This document shows, one piece after another, positions 36,146 to 48,494 of a stretch of DNA of 64,000 nucleotides. The notes under the pieces are model-generated. The model was not told the DNA's origin. It saw only the letters and a program-made list of their open reading frames with translations, and ran no database searches. Source of the DNA: Citrus sinensis (Eukaryota > Streptophyta > Magnoliopsida > Sapindales > Rutaceae); contig NC_068556.1 of the NCBI RefSeq assembly GCF_022201045.2, forward strand, positions 21,681,501 to 21,745,500. The letters are read 5' to 3'. Positions within the stretch are counted from its first letter, which is position 1. Each line of letters begins with the position of its first letter. The position numbers and the translations under genes were made by a program.

Positions 36146-37205
36146 TTCTGTGTGCTAAGAGGGAGGGCTTCTTCTACTCTTCACTAATTGAAAGCGCCGC
36201 TTTTTACAAGGGCTTGTGAAGCCCTTTCGTGTTTTGTTCGTGTTTTTACGCTTTCTTGGTGGTGGGGCCGGCCAACATTCTACTCTATAATTTCATTACA
36301 TCGTATGATCTTGCAGATATAGATTGGCATCATTAACTATAATATTACCAATATAGCACAGCTGAAAAATCTACTGAACTAATACAATAGTCGCCACCCC
36401 AACTAATTTACGTGAGCGAATATTTGAGTCTTTGGAACCAATACAAGACTCAACTTCACTCTCAATACTGAATACAAGGACACCAAATTAAATTTTTGGC
36501 TTTTTCTCTTTCGCAAGTTCTTTGTTTCATCTTACGCATTACTGTTGTAAATAGTGAACCGTAAAAGGTAGACCAGGAAGTAGTTTCAACACCAAACTTG
36601 ATTTCAATCTTCGGCAGAATACAACACATGCAATATTGCTAAACTCAATTTCTTCTTGCTGGTAATTGATCTGATAGCAACACTAAATGCACTTGAGTAA
36701 TGGACAAATACATACAATTTTTTCTTTGTATTTCTTTATCTTCGGTTATCGGTTATAACAGAAATTAACCATTATTAGGTCAAATGGGATCTGCCAATTT
36801 TGTGACAGACGCTACATATCTATGTAGTTAGTCTTCCTCAACGATTTTCAACAAAACCCGCCTTACCCCTGAGTTAGTCTCTAACAAATAACTTCCAGAA
36901 TCTTCATCACCCGATGGTCCACAGAATCTCCTAAACACCTTGAAACTGATTCCTAGAAGCAGACAGCACACGGCAAAGGCAACTTTTGCAGCAAATTCCA
37001 GTGTTGAGGATAATGAGCTCGCCTATTCTCTTAAATGGCTGCCCCAGGCATTTAAGGCAGGTTCCAAATCGAAGACATACTGCATCTATCTACCTAGATG
37101 GTGAAAATATAAAAGTGGCATTATACCACTTGATAAAGAAAAACATAAATGCGGAAGTCCTATGAAAAAGTCTTAATTTATACACTAAAACCCTTATAAT
37201 TTATA
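36146..37205. other. Intergenic region between SPOUT1 homologue and KAPP
   Basis: Contains the methyltransferase promoter on the left and the KAPP 3' UTR on the right. In Arabidopsis an alpha/beta-hydrolase gene (At5g19290) lies at this position; I see no coding relic of it here on either strand. Confidence 0.5.
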
Positions 37206-37932
37206 TTATGAATCAACTTTACATGACATTCTAAATGTGCTGTCAAAATCTAAGAATATTATGGAGGTGTTATCCTTTGTTCGCAGTGTTCTAGCTTCAC
37301 TCAACAAAACATTAGCAATCTTCTCAGTTGAGTTCTCCTTATCTGCAGAGTATTTCTCTCTCATCTGCCAACTCAAAATAAAATAAAAAATAAAAAAAAT
37401 CATTTAATGTCCATCGCAGAAAGAAATTCAGGAGAAAAGATAATACATCACTGAAAAACAGAAATACTGAAACATATGAAATTAGATAATACCTGAACGA
37501 CTAGCTGTATTGCTTTCTTGACACTAATGACATCCCAAAAGCCATCACTGCAATTTAGGCAGAATGCACAGTTCATTAGAAAAATGAAAATGTTAGACAA
37601 TAAGCAATAAAGGAATAGTGGAATAGGGCTTGATTAAAGCAGCCTGAATAATATCATAGCCAATTACAATATTTGAAATCAGGCACATTCCCCCCACCCC
37701 CCAAAAAAAAAAAGAAAAGCGTGGCAAATAAGTCTGAAACAATGGAATATATTTCTAATGGAAACATTGGAAGACATTGATCCACAGCACAATCACCTTG
37801 CCAATAATGCAAAGGCCTTGCTTGCTTGATCAATATGCACAACTGGACTTATATATGGCTCCGCACTGAACCGAGCATCCTGCTGTTTCAAAAATTTGTC
37901 TCCAAGCATCCGAGCAAGGTTTAAACCTGAAG

Positions 37933-37963
<31 letters not shown>

Positions 37964-40900
37964 TTGTGAGGAGAAGATGAATCATTTTCTAATTCCAGTA
38001 AAAGAGGTAAACAACAGGTTAACAGAACCAATAATAGGACCTACCACACAATCGCGTTTCCCCATCTTTCAACGGTTCTCCTGTTTCTTGGATTCGGAGC
38101 CTTTCAGAATAACTAGCTATCCTGTGGTCTTCTGACATTTTAATCTGCTTCCCATCAACACTGTTGCAATAAAAATATTCAGTCACAAACAGGTCATGAA
38201 AGAATAGTTGCAAAAGCAAAAATTCTACAAGTAAACCAAAAAGACCATTAGTAGGAAGTTATGCCTGTGATACAAAAAATGGGAACAAAAGTTTAGCAAG
38301 TTACAAACGACATAATAAACAGCGAAGATAAGAACATGAGATTGGCACTACAATATTCAGCATATATGAAAACCTTAAACACTGTGATGCTATGATACGG
38401 AAAATAAAAGGGGAAAAAGTAACTCTTTCTATATGATCAACATTGAATGATCAACAAAGACAGAGTTTCTCTCATATCAATATTCAGCATATATGAAAAC
38501 CTTAAACACTGTGATGCTATGGTACGGAAAATAAAAGGGGAAAAAGCAACTCTTTCTATATGATCAACATTGAATGATTAACAAAGATAGAGTTTCTCTC
38601 TTTCAAAAAAAAAAAAAAAAAAAATGGAAGGGCGCTGTATTCTTTAACAAAAAAATCCTTAGTTCACCTACATTCTCACCATAAAGCCCCTTTAGAAGTG
38701 ACAGATATTTACACAGTATTATCACCTATAATCCTATAAATCTACAAAATGACGACATAAGATCATACTTCATAACACAGGCTGAGTCTCCAACATTTGC
38801 ACATTGTGCGAAGATATTTGCATTGCCATCAGCCCAAACCAAAAGCACTGTTGCAGTACAACCCTGCAATGACAGCTCAAAATCACCTTAGAAAAAGTGT
38901 GACTATGACTTTTATACAAAAAGGAAGTGACACTATTGGAACATATAGAACTGTAAAAGAAAGATTGACAGACACTATAGCATGGAAAATTGAAGGTTTG
39001 AGTAACAAATTACAGAAAATTCATACAAAAGTTAAAGAGAAAGGAACAATAGAAACCGAGTATGAAAAAGAACCTCATAGTGATGATTCATGGATGCTTC
39101 TGTTTGAAAAAATGCATCCCTTAGAACATCTGAAGCATCGCATTGTGACAGAAGCCTCTCTCTCTTAAGTGAATCCGACAATATAGCAGCAACCATTTTA
39201 GGAAGAATTCTGGAGTATAAATTTATGATAAGAAAATATTAAAATGTCAAGATGCCAAGATGCCAAGAACCACAATAGGTTAGCAAAACAGGTGAATATA
39301 GTGATGAGAACAATGATCACTACAAGCAGCCTTTTTCAATGTACATGATACGAAAGAATTTCATGGAGAACAAAGGAGAAGGAAACTCGTTAATAACAAT
39401 TGCATCATGCAAGGGGCAAAGGTGTTTTATGAAAATCTAACCTTTAAACCAATTAAGTTTAAACCTGATATGCCCCATCCATGACTCTTCTATTTGGTTC
39501 ATGTTTTTCACCTCATGCAATTAAATACCAACCAGGTAATATACCCCATATGAGATTGTAGAGCTAAGACTACAATTTTAAGATTTGGCCACCTATTATT
39601 CCAGATATTGGAGAAGAGAGAACAGAAAGGGATTTACCTAGAAACCCAAAACAAACAGGCATCTTGTATGGCATATTGTATGAATGTTATATAACTGAAA
39701 TAGTTAGGTGTCCAAAACTTGATAAGTAGAAATTTTATGCTGCACTCATTTAGAGAGGGGAAAAAAAAAGACCAGAACAGTAATGAAATTAAAACACATC
39801 CGAGGAAAGTTAAAATGACAGACCAAAAACCTAAGAAAAACTGTGACCACGACTTCACAAGTCGCCAATGTAGTCTAGAAAGATCATCCTTAATTACTCA
39901 GTGAAAACAACCAAGTGCTTAATTACTCAGTGAAAACAACCAAGTGGAGATACATACCCACTGCCATAAATGAAACAGATCATGCCAGGGGTTTATGACT
40001 TAAACTTATATCACAGCAGTACATGAGATGTTTGTGTTTTGGCTGGGGGTGGGGAGAGCAACTCAACGCCAAAGTATGAGAAGAAGAAGAAACACATATC
40101 ACTCTCATTGTCAAATGTAGATATGAATAAATTTTCACTATGTCAACAAAATCCTTTACATCCTATTGTAGTCTAGCACAATGAAGTCTGAACAGAAATA
40201 CTGACTCGCTAGCAGATTTTGCAGCCGCTGAACCCCCATGTCCATCACAAATGCCAAACAATCCAAACTGCAGTGTGAGCATTTAGATAACATTAGAAAT
40301 TTCACAAACTCCATAAATATCAATTAAAAAAAGAGAAACAACTCTGAAAACCTTATCAACCCCAGGAAGAGGCCAGTGATAATAGCAAACATCTTCCATG
40401 GGAAGTTTCTTTGCTCCTCGACGCAAAGCCATGGGATCCGATGCCACACCAACACCAAAAGGGATCTGACTAACAGTTTCCGATGTAATTTGAACCTGTC
40501 ACAGCAGAAGAACTTGTATATAAAACACTAGCCAATAAACTAAAAAATTAAATCCCATTCAAATGTTTCCAGGGTGGCAGGGATATAATTCTAAAACTTG
40601 TTACCGGAACACAAAAGAGGAAACACTACAATTACCACCAGACATTAAGGCACATTTACTTACATGTATGCTTGAAGTTGTGCCAAGAGTTATTATGTCT
40701 CCACTTGTAAGCTCCATTGGCTTACCCCAATGTCTACTTCCAGAATCAGGATGGTTAATAGGCTGGGAATTCAGTAGCGTTCCATTTAGACTACCCATGT
40801 CTACCAGCTCCCATTTCAATTTCTGAAACCACAATATACATGGCCATTGATTTCAAACTACCATATACACATGATGCAACTATACACCAATCAAAACAAT

Positions 40901-42457
40901 CTGGTTTTTTATGAACTTTACATTCGGATTCCAGTTTATTAAAGCATGCTTTCCAGACACTTCTGAATCCTTCAATAACACATCACTGGGAGAAACCCTT
41001 CCAAGGGTTAGTGGGAGCCTAGAAGCGTTTGCTGACTGGACAGAACAACGTATCCCACGGGAAGGACCAGATACAACCTCCAACGAAAGACAGCTTCCTG
41101 CACTTCTAACAGAAGATATGATGACATGTTTCACACATTCAGCCAAATGAAATGGCATGTAAATCGTTAACCTCTCATAGTGAGTGAAAGGAAAAAAGAA
41201 ATTACTTTGATCTGCAATAGCCTTGGGCAAGAACTCTGGGAACCTATCAATACCTAAACCTAACTTCAGATTAGGACTTTGATCTTCCTGTCCACCGTAT
41301 TTTTGCACTTCAGCCAAGTGATCTTTCATCAATGGACGTTTAAGCGTCTGGCCGACCGAAAGATCCTCTGAAGCATCAGAGATTACATCTAGGACCACGC
41401 TATCACCTGGAGAAGTGAAGAATAAAAATTTGATTTTGCTATAGAACTCTAGAGCAACTAAAGCACTAAAATTAAGTACAAATATAAGTAGAACAAAAAT
41501 GACAGGAAAAAGTATTCCCTACCATGAGTTGCATGGGGAGATGCAGAGGAGAGTCTCTGTTTATGAACAAGTCCTTGCGCTCGGGGTGAGCGCCAAAGCC
41601 CCTCATTTTGATAGCAAGCTCCCTCTAGATCATAGTTTCTTGTCAAATCATTGCTTTGATCTCGGACCAAAGCCTCATCATCTGATACAAGGGGCCTCTC
41701 AAGTTCACCACTCTGTCACCACAACATTTGAAAAAAAGAAACAAGAGTTAACAAAAAAATCAGCTACCAGATAATATGCCTAGAGAAACATAACTCAAAA
41801 GTTCAACATAGCAAGAAATTCATCATTTCCATAACAGAATAAAAACCTACATGAAAATAAAACCTTAACAAACCACATTGTGACCATATCTAGCCCAAAT
41901 TACAAAACAGATAGAGCTTAGAATCGACATTTCAACACCATTAAATGTTTCAAATCCGATCACCACAAGCCATAAATATCTGAAATTCATTCCTCGCAAT
42001 TATTTTAATAAATTACACAAATTCAAGTACCACAAATCTTAAATTACATTCATTTCCTCGCACTCCTAATCCAAAAACAAAAACTAAATATTTCAAAGAA
42101 TTTATATCAAATACTCACAGCATCGTAATCTAGTAACAGGCAACAAATAAAATCAATTCCAGAGGTGTAGCTAAAGTGCCAATCAAACAATCAATTAATC
42201 GCGATCACTGAATAAAACAAGAGTGGAAATAAAACAAAAACCCTCATTGTGCCTTTCTAAATTCAAAAAAAAAAAAATCAAAATCAAATTAAGAAATAAA
42301 TGAAGGAAATGGAATCTATCGAAACCTTGATGATGGAACGAGAGCGATAAGAAGGGAAGAAGAAGCGCCATGGTTTACAGGCGATGAAGATGAAAAGAAG
42401 GATCAATATCAACATAAGGAGAACGGTGAAAACGACAATGCTCTCTCGTGTCGCCAT
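37206..42457 (-). CDS. KAPP: Kinase-associated protein phosphatase (membrane-anchored FHA-PP2C)
   Basis: Twelve coding exons: 42326-42457, 41523-41712, 40922-41406, 40664-40822, 40352-40495, 40206-40267, 39074-39209, 38769-38863, 38045-38160, 37797-37926, 37493-37547, 37206-37364. The joins keep frame and give 620 residues; Arabidopsis KAPP is 581. Residues about 7-27 form a hydrophobic membrane anchor (IVVFTVLLMLILILLF) near the N-terminus. Residues about 200-320 form an FHA domain (LTLGRVSPSDVLLKD, SGKHALINW, GSLNGT) that binds phosphothreonine on receptor-like kinases. The C-terminal PP2C phosphatase shows FGICDGHGG, ANVGDSACVM, SEDHR, SDGFWDV and KDNTSIIFLDFD. It dampens signalling by kinases such as CLAVATA1 and BRI1-type receptors at the plasma membrane. 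Appears intact. Its introns hold a 127-bp duplication, a 29-bp duplication and a 27-nt G run. Confidence 0.95.
37937..37963. repeat. 27-nt G homopolymer beside a KAPP splice acceptor
   Basis: Twenty-seven G on plus, thus C on the transcribed strand of KAPP. It lies in the short (118-bp) intron between the ninth and tenth coding exons. The sequence CTCCGCTT separates the tract from the acceptor AG (37927-37928). Length of such runs is often misassembled and variable. Confidence 0.85.
38352..38605. repeat. 127-bp tandem duplication in a KAPP intron
   Basis: Two direct copies with a period of 127 bp (about 38352-38478 and 38479-38605), both containing CAGCATATATGAAAACCTTA and ATAAAAGGGGAAAAAG, differing at only a few bases (for example ATGATACGG against ATGGTACGG). 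High identity points to a recent duplication. It lies between the eighth and ninth coding exons and spares splice sites. Confidence 0.88.
39889..39946. repeat. 29-bp perfect tandem duplication in a KAPP intron
   Basis: Two adjacent identical copies of a 29-bp unit beginning CTTAATTACTCAGTG and ending ACAACCAAGTG. It lies in the intron between the sixth and seventh coding exons. Confidence 0.88.
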
Positions 42458-45100
42458 CGTCGTAGCGTCTCTCTCTCACTCTCTCTTCTCTCTCGAGCGA
42501 GAGATTTCAGATTGGGTCCTGATTTGCGAGAACCTCGCTCAGCTTTGAAATGGTCGCACTCGCACCATTTTTTTATTTTTTATTTTTATTTTATTAATCA
42601 TCATTATAATGTACATACTTACATATTATTTTATAATTTTATTCATATCTAAATATATAAAATATATATATTGTGTTCAAACTTATTTTATAAAAATATA
42701 TAATATATTTATATATGCATATGATACGACTCTACCTATACATGTCATAGTTGCTTCGTTCATGCACGTATATTTGGGTGTAACGGAAGGGGGAATGTGA
42801 TATCAGTACATGACAGTTACATTTACATGTGGATGGATGTGCCATGTGGAAGATACTCTAGACTTTCTCCTTAGTTCTAATTTCTTTTGTTTTTCTCATT
42901 TTTCTTAAAATTGATTTTGTTGTTAAGTGGGTTTGATTTATCGGGCCGGGTCTGTAGGACCAAAATAATGGACTGGATAAAACATGAGTTTATGGGCCTG
43001 ATAGCGTAATGTATTTGCATTGGTATCATGCCCATAAAACCCGTGAAAAACCTGTATTAGACTACAATTAAGAGAGAACGCACTTCCAAGTGTGAAGAAT
43101 CAAGATTTATAATCTATACATACATACCAATTTTCTTCATTGATCTGATCCGAAAGATCCAGTAACATGTTTATTTATAATAGTTTATCGTAATCTAATC
43201 AGTTTATTACACATACCAATTAAGGAAAATACGTATTTGAAAGTTTTATTATATAATCTGCATACAACACGTGGAGTGCTTAAAATTTATGAATCTCGAT
43301 CACTCTTGAAATATCTTTTTAAATATTATTGCATGCATCAAAGAATAACCTCTCCTTTGATCCGAGCGATCGGGTAAAATTCTACTTATTGTAATCTAAT
43401 AAGTTTACATGTAACATACCAATTAAACAAGCAAACATGCATAAACAAAAATTTATAACTATACAACACGTGGAGTGCTTAAATTTTATGGATCCGATCA
43501 CTCTTCTAATTTTATATTAAAAAAGAAAAAAAATGAAAGTAATAAATTTTGCATTCTTCCCAAATATTGAAAAATCCAACTTTATAGTAATTGTTCAATA
43601 CTATAAATATTTATTCAATGAATCACTGATCTGAAAGGTGTGTTTCACTTGATATACTCGCTGCACTTTTCGCAAAACTAATGAAGAAAATGCAAGAAAA
43701 TTTTGCGTTTTCTAGATCTTGTTTTGTTAAAAAATAAGTTTGAACAAAATTCAGCGGATTCTTACTCATAAAAGCATAAATTAATTTTAGAAAACGATAC
43801 TAAAGTAATGCGATATTGTCAAGAAATCACACATGACGCAATAAAAATCATTTTTAACTTAATCATACCAGCTTAGAAGAATCCATGTGTAAATGTTCAG
43901 CTTGAACTTGATGGTGAATTTCCCTCACTCTATCCCAAAAAATGCAATTAATAATACACCAAAGTACACAATTATTTACATAAGAATGTTGAATATTTAT
44001 AAGAGTAAAAAAGAGAGAGAAAATGGTAAGTCAGTTATGCAAGGCATGTCATTCCCCTCAATTTACTACTAAAGAAAGAAAGTTATGAGACATGTTTAGT
44101 ATCAAAGTGCTAGATTTCATATTTAATTAATCAGATTTTCAGCACCCACTGAAAATGATGGAGGTTTTGGCTAATGCTTGATTAGAAAACTGGCTCATTA
44201 AAAACCCAACAAAAGAAGGAAAACACATGTACGAAGGAGACTTAAAACGATATTTATTTGTTAATGAATGATTAGCTAACCTCCATGGGCCATGGTGGTG
44301 ATTGGGCTGATTTTATTTATTTAACTATTTATAATTATTTAGAATAATAGAGCCACGGACACATGTAATACGTATGGTTAAATATCAATAAATATTTTAT
44401 GTAATTTCTTACTAAAACTATGGTTAACTAATTTATTTTTCTTCTACAATGATCAAATTTATTTACAATTAACGTGCCCCAAAGATTTTGATGACATATA
44501 AGTACGATCATCTTTAATGGAGTTATTATGCATATTAGGGTACAAATCTTGACATAGGATAATCTGTTTCGACGCGCTTTTCATAATTTATATAGTTTTA
44601 TTATTACCATTTTGGAAGTCATATAATAACATTGATGCATATTTTAATAGAAAATAAGGCAATTTTTATAAATTATACGAAATACTGATATTATATACTT
44701 TCTTGAAAACAAGTAGTTACCTTTTTATTTGGGGGCTAAAAACAGTATATTGTAAACATAGGTAATTGACTGAAAAAGAATAAGACGGGCATTTTCACAT
44801 TTTGCTCAACTTTAAAATTTTATATTATGTATTACGCATATTTTTATTTCATAAGAACAAAAATTTTAAGGGATTTCTCCAAAACCTCAAGGGATGTGCA
44901 ATTGAAAGTTATCTCAATATGCATGGCACGAGAAGTTTAGAAATCGTGATAAAAGAACTATAAAACGTTTAGATAATTTCTAATAATATGGAAGTTATTG
45001 CTCATAAATTATTTTAGAAACTAGTGTGCCTAGAAACTCAAGAGATAATGAAACAAGATTGCTACTTGCTGTTGGTGGGAAAAACAAGAGTCAAGCTTAT
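42458..45100. other. KAPP promoter and gene-poor AT-rich DNA
   Basis: The KAPP leader is CT/GA-rich (about 42466-42500 reads CTCTCTCTC on plus). The rest is AT-rich with no gene. A diverged direct repeat of about 200-bp period occupies 43140-43510 and is listed separately. Confidence 0.5.
43140..43510. repeat. Diverged ~200-bp direct repeat, two copies
   Basis: Both copies share GATC(C)GA strings, TGTAATCTAAT or CGTAATCTAAT, CATACCAATTAA and ACAACACGTGGAGTGCTTAA (about 43264 and 43463), in the same order. The shared ACACGTGG contains a G-box core. Many substitutions indicate an old duplication. Confidence 0.6.
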
Positions 45101-45987
45101 TAGGGATGGTAAAATGTACAACCTGATCTAAGTCTAGTAGAGATGGTAAAAATGTTCGGATCAAACTTAAATCTTCTTTTTTTTAATAAAAATAAATTTA
45201 AATTTAAAAAATAATAAAAAAGAAAGTTTAAATCCCTAATTTATATATTAATGATCAATAAAAAAATTTAAAATTATAATACTTAACTTTCTTTTAAGTA
45301 TTAATTAATTAAAAGAGTACTTGAATTAGAGAATCCAGTACTACAAAATTAAATATCTAAACTTTTATTTACTGTATTTTCTTTATTTATTATTTTATTT
45401 TAAAATATTTATTTTCTTTAATTAATTGTTGATTATAACAACTTAATTATTAACTTCTTTTAAATCCACAACAATTCCATTTTTTTAAAAAAAAAACAAG
45501 TAAAAGCCAAGTCTTGGCCAAACCCAACCCAGGCCCATAGTAAGCCCAGCTCAGATCCAACTCTTGCACTTCTACTCTAATGGGCTTGGGCCTGAACTTG
45601 AAAAAATCTGGCCCAAAGTCCTTAATTTACCAACCCTAGAGTCTAGGTGTTTCAAGCCAGGCTTAGGTTGGGTTTGGACTTCACTTAAAAATTATGAGTC
45701 CGACTCAAAAGCCTAAAAAATAAATAAATAATTAAACATTTTATTTAATTAAAATATATATTTTAATGTTGATTTAACTCACTCATAGTCTCATAACTTG
45801 TATTTATAGTTTAAGATATTTTAAGCAAAAATTTTAAATCTTGATATAATAAAAGAAAATTATAAACTAAAAATTTGTAAAGAAAAGGAAAATAATTATT
45901 TAAAAAATGTAAAATATAAAATTAGGGTTTTTAGGCCCGGTCAAAAAAAAAAATTCCGAGGCTAAACTCAACATTTTGCCATCTCTA
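45101..45987. mobile_element. Decayed hAT-like non-autonomous element
   Basis: Left end TAGGGATGGTAAAATG (45101) and right end CATTTTGCCATCTCTA (ending 45987) form an imperfect terminal inverted repeat of the hAT type. Flanks AAGCTTAT (45093-45100) and AAACCTAT (45988-45995) match at 6 of 8 positions, compatible with a decayed target duplication. A second TAGAGATGGTAAAAATG at about 45140 may be a nested end. The interior has GGCCCA-rich and A/T-rich parts and no frame. Confidence 0.6.
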
Positions 45988-47144
45988 AAACCTATATATT
46001 ACCATGCTTGTAATTCTTTAAAAAAAAAAAGAAAAGAAAGAAAATAGCATATGTATTTGATTGCAGTTATGAAACTTATAAATTGCAATTTGGTTCAGGA
46101 GGATGTTTCAATTAAGTTACGTCATCCAGCCTTGAAATGAACTCTTTTTACCTTTTGCCTTTCTTGTTATTATTATTTATTTTTTCCTAATTTTCAGTGT
46201 TTAATTTACAATGTTTATAAAAAAACATATTTTCAAGTTTTTATCTGAACGTACAAAACTGGAACCTCAAACGTTAGTTTATCAATTAAATCAATTACCA
46301 GACTCACGTATCTTCTTTAGCCTCCGAGAACAAGAATTAAGTGACAAGTCATGTTACCGGAAGAATGTTTGCTTGGACCCGGTGAATTGTCAAAGTCATG
46401 GTTTCAATTCTTAGGACTCGCTACATATTCTCATGCATGATATGCGCTAACGTACAGTGTGGGTGGTGGAGCCTCAGCCTCGATAAATTTGGAGCAAATT
46501 ATGGCTGTCTGTTTCATCAGTCAATGCTTCACTTACCGATGAAGTTGATCACATGTCGCCTAAAATGACTTTGGACTTGCCATGAATCTTTAAAAGATTG
46601 CGAAATTTGGTTGTTGATCTCGCAACACCGAATACGTGCTTCACGCAATTTCATTATCCACAATCACCAAATTGATTGATCATGTGGCTGTCGGTTTCTA
46701 TCTGACCGAAGATGTATTATTAATGCTTGTTATTCCATTAACAGTCAGCATCGTTGTGACTGAAGTTATAGTTAGAATACTATCACTTCTTTTCTTTTCT
46801 TTTTTACATACTGAACAAGAAAATGCATGCACTTTCAGTCAAACTATGTACCCAAATGTTCATCATGCATGTGAGAACATGTGTGTGTGTTATAGATGCT
46901 TATGTTTTTCCTATGTGTACAAATATCTATCTGGTTTTTTTATTCATAAATTGACAGCATATGGATTAATGGAAGAAAATATCAAAAGCATCAACTTCCT
47001 ATATATAATTCTAGACTGTATTAATTTATCTCGAGTGACATTTAATATCTCTTTCTCCTTCGTCTTGGGGACATAATTTGATAGATGTTCAAAAAGACCT
47101 TCGGTGCTCCCAACGCATACACTTTACATTAGGTTTTTGTCATT

Positions 47145-47150
<6 letters not shown>

Positions 47151-47190
<40 letters not shown>
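47151..47190. repeat. (TA)n microsatellite
   Basis: About 20 uninterrupted TA dinucleotides after CATA. Likely length-polymorphic. Confidence 0.9.
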
Positions 47191-47195
<5 letters not shown>

Positions 47196-48414
47196 ATATA
47201 CATATTGATATATCAGAATTGCAGGATATAAAAGAAAATTTTGGGGTAAACAAAAAAAAAACCTTAAAAAACTTGAGGTTTAATTTCTCAGCCTGGGGTA
47301 GTATTGTACTACAAATAGTATTCTGGTGGTACGTGTATATAAATATAGTTGAATACGTTTATAAAAAAAATGCGAAAATCAGAGAAAAAAATTAATATGT
47401 AACAATTTTTGGAAAAATTCCCGTTGTTCATAGAGAAGAAAACTTTGGTCCATCTCTTTTCTTGTCCTCCCTCTCCTTTTGGTAACTGCTGATGAATTTT
47501 CAATGGTTGAAAGTTATATTCACCTTCTAAATTAGGAAATATTCGATTTTTAGGAATCCTTTGCGTGTTTTCTGACTGTCTTTCTTTTATTGATTCCTTG
47601 TTCTCTATGAAACTGAACAAATTAAAAATTCAAGGGACGCATGAAATAGCCGGAGGATTGGTCAATCATATTAACTTGATATGAGCATTATTCTTGCTAC
47701 CCACCTGGAGACTTTCTTTAATGTTTTATAATATATGCAAATGTGTCATGTCCCTTTTTTTTTTTCTCTCTCTCTCTAAGCTTAGGAACATAAAATAATA
47801 AAAGACGGATAGTTATGTGCTCTTATTCTTTTAGGACTTACTAAATTATATATAATGTAACTTATAATAAACTTAAATGTAATTGCGTACGTATGACCTT
47901 TCATTTGTTTCACATACTCCTATTCTCTTGTATTGAATTATTAATTTTGAGTTGTTGAAAATTACATATAATATAACTTAACAACTGCCTATTTTTTCAG
48001 AGGTAATTTTGTATGAAAATTTTTGAAAGTATGTATTTATTATTCTAAGTTAAAGTATGATGCCTATACACTGATAGTGAAGTCCAAGTGTGCAAATTGC
48101 AGCATCTTTCAGTGCTATTTTACATGGATCCACAACTGGTGCAGTATTAAATCAGTTCTCTTTTCCAATGTATTTGTGCAAGTGACTGATATTTTCTGGA
48201 CGGAGAAAGAAAGTCCTGCATTATTGTAGACAATGTTGAATCAACTAAGAAAACTACTAATAAAAGTCGATAGGTGCCTTCATATTTGACTGCTTTAATT
48301 CCTGCCCTAGCTCTAGCTTGTTGTTCTTATTATGACGTTTGCAAATTCATTCACTTGTTGCAATAAATTAAAAATAGAAATCTATTTTTTTATACCTATA
48401 AATATACATCAACC

Positions 48415-48494
48415 CAACACTTGCTACAACATAAAAACATAAAAAAAAAAAAAACCAAATATGCGTTAGTGGTAGCGAATGTTGGGTTGATGTA
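48415..48494. repeat. Short inverted repeat (hairpin) with A-rich loop
   Basis: TACATCAACCCAACACTTGC at 48415 pairs with the complement of GCGAATGTTGGGTTGATGTA ending at 48494, with only a few mismatches over about 24 bp per arm. The loop of about 32-35 bases is mostly A. It could be a small MITE remnant or a hairpin-forming transcript segment; no target duplication was seen. Confidence 0.65.

Noticed and set aside
38797..39168. 123-codon open frame on plus
   Set aside because: It overlaps KAPP exons 38769-38863 and 39074-39209 on the opposite strand and the intron between them; a shadow frame.
46636..47076. 146-codon open frame on plus
   Set aside because: T-rich, hydrophobic in short bursts, no family pattern, no splice or regulatory support; AT-rich DNA gives such frames by chance.
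47309..47620. 103-codon minus open frame
   Set aside because: Begins and ends in AT-rich DNA with no homology that I can recognise and no splice partners.
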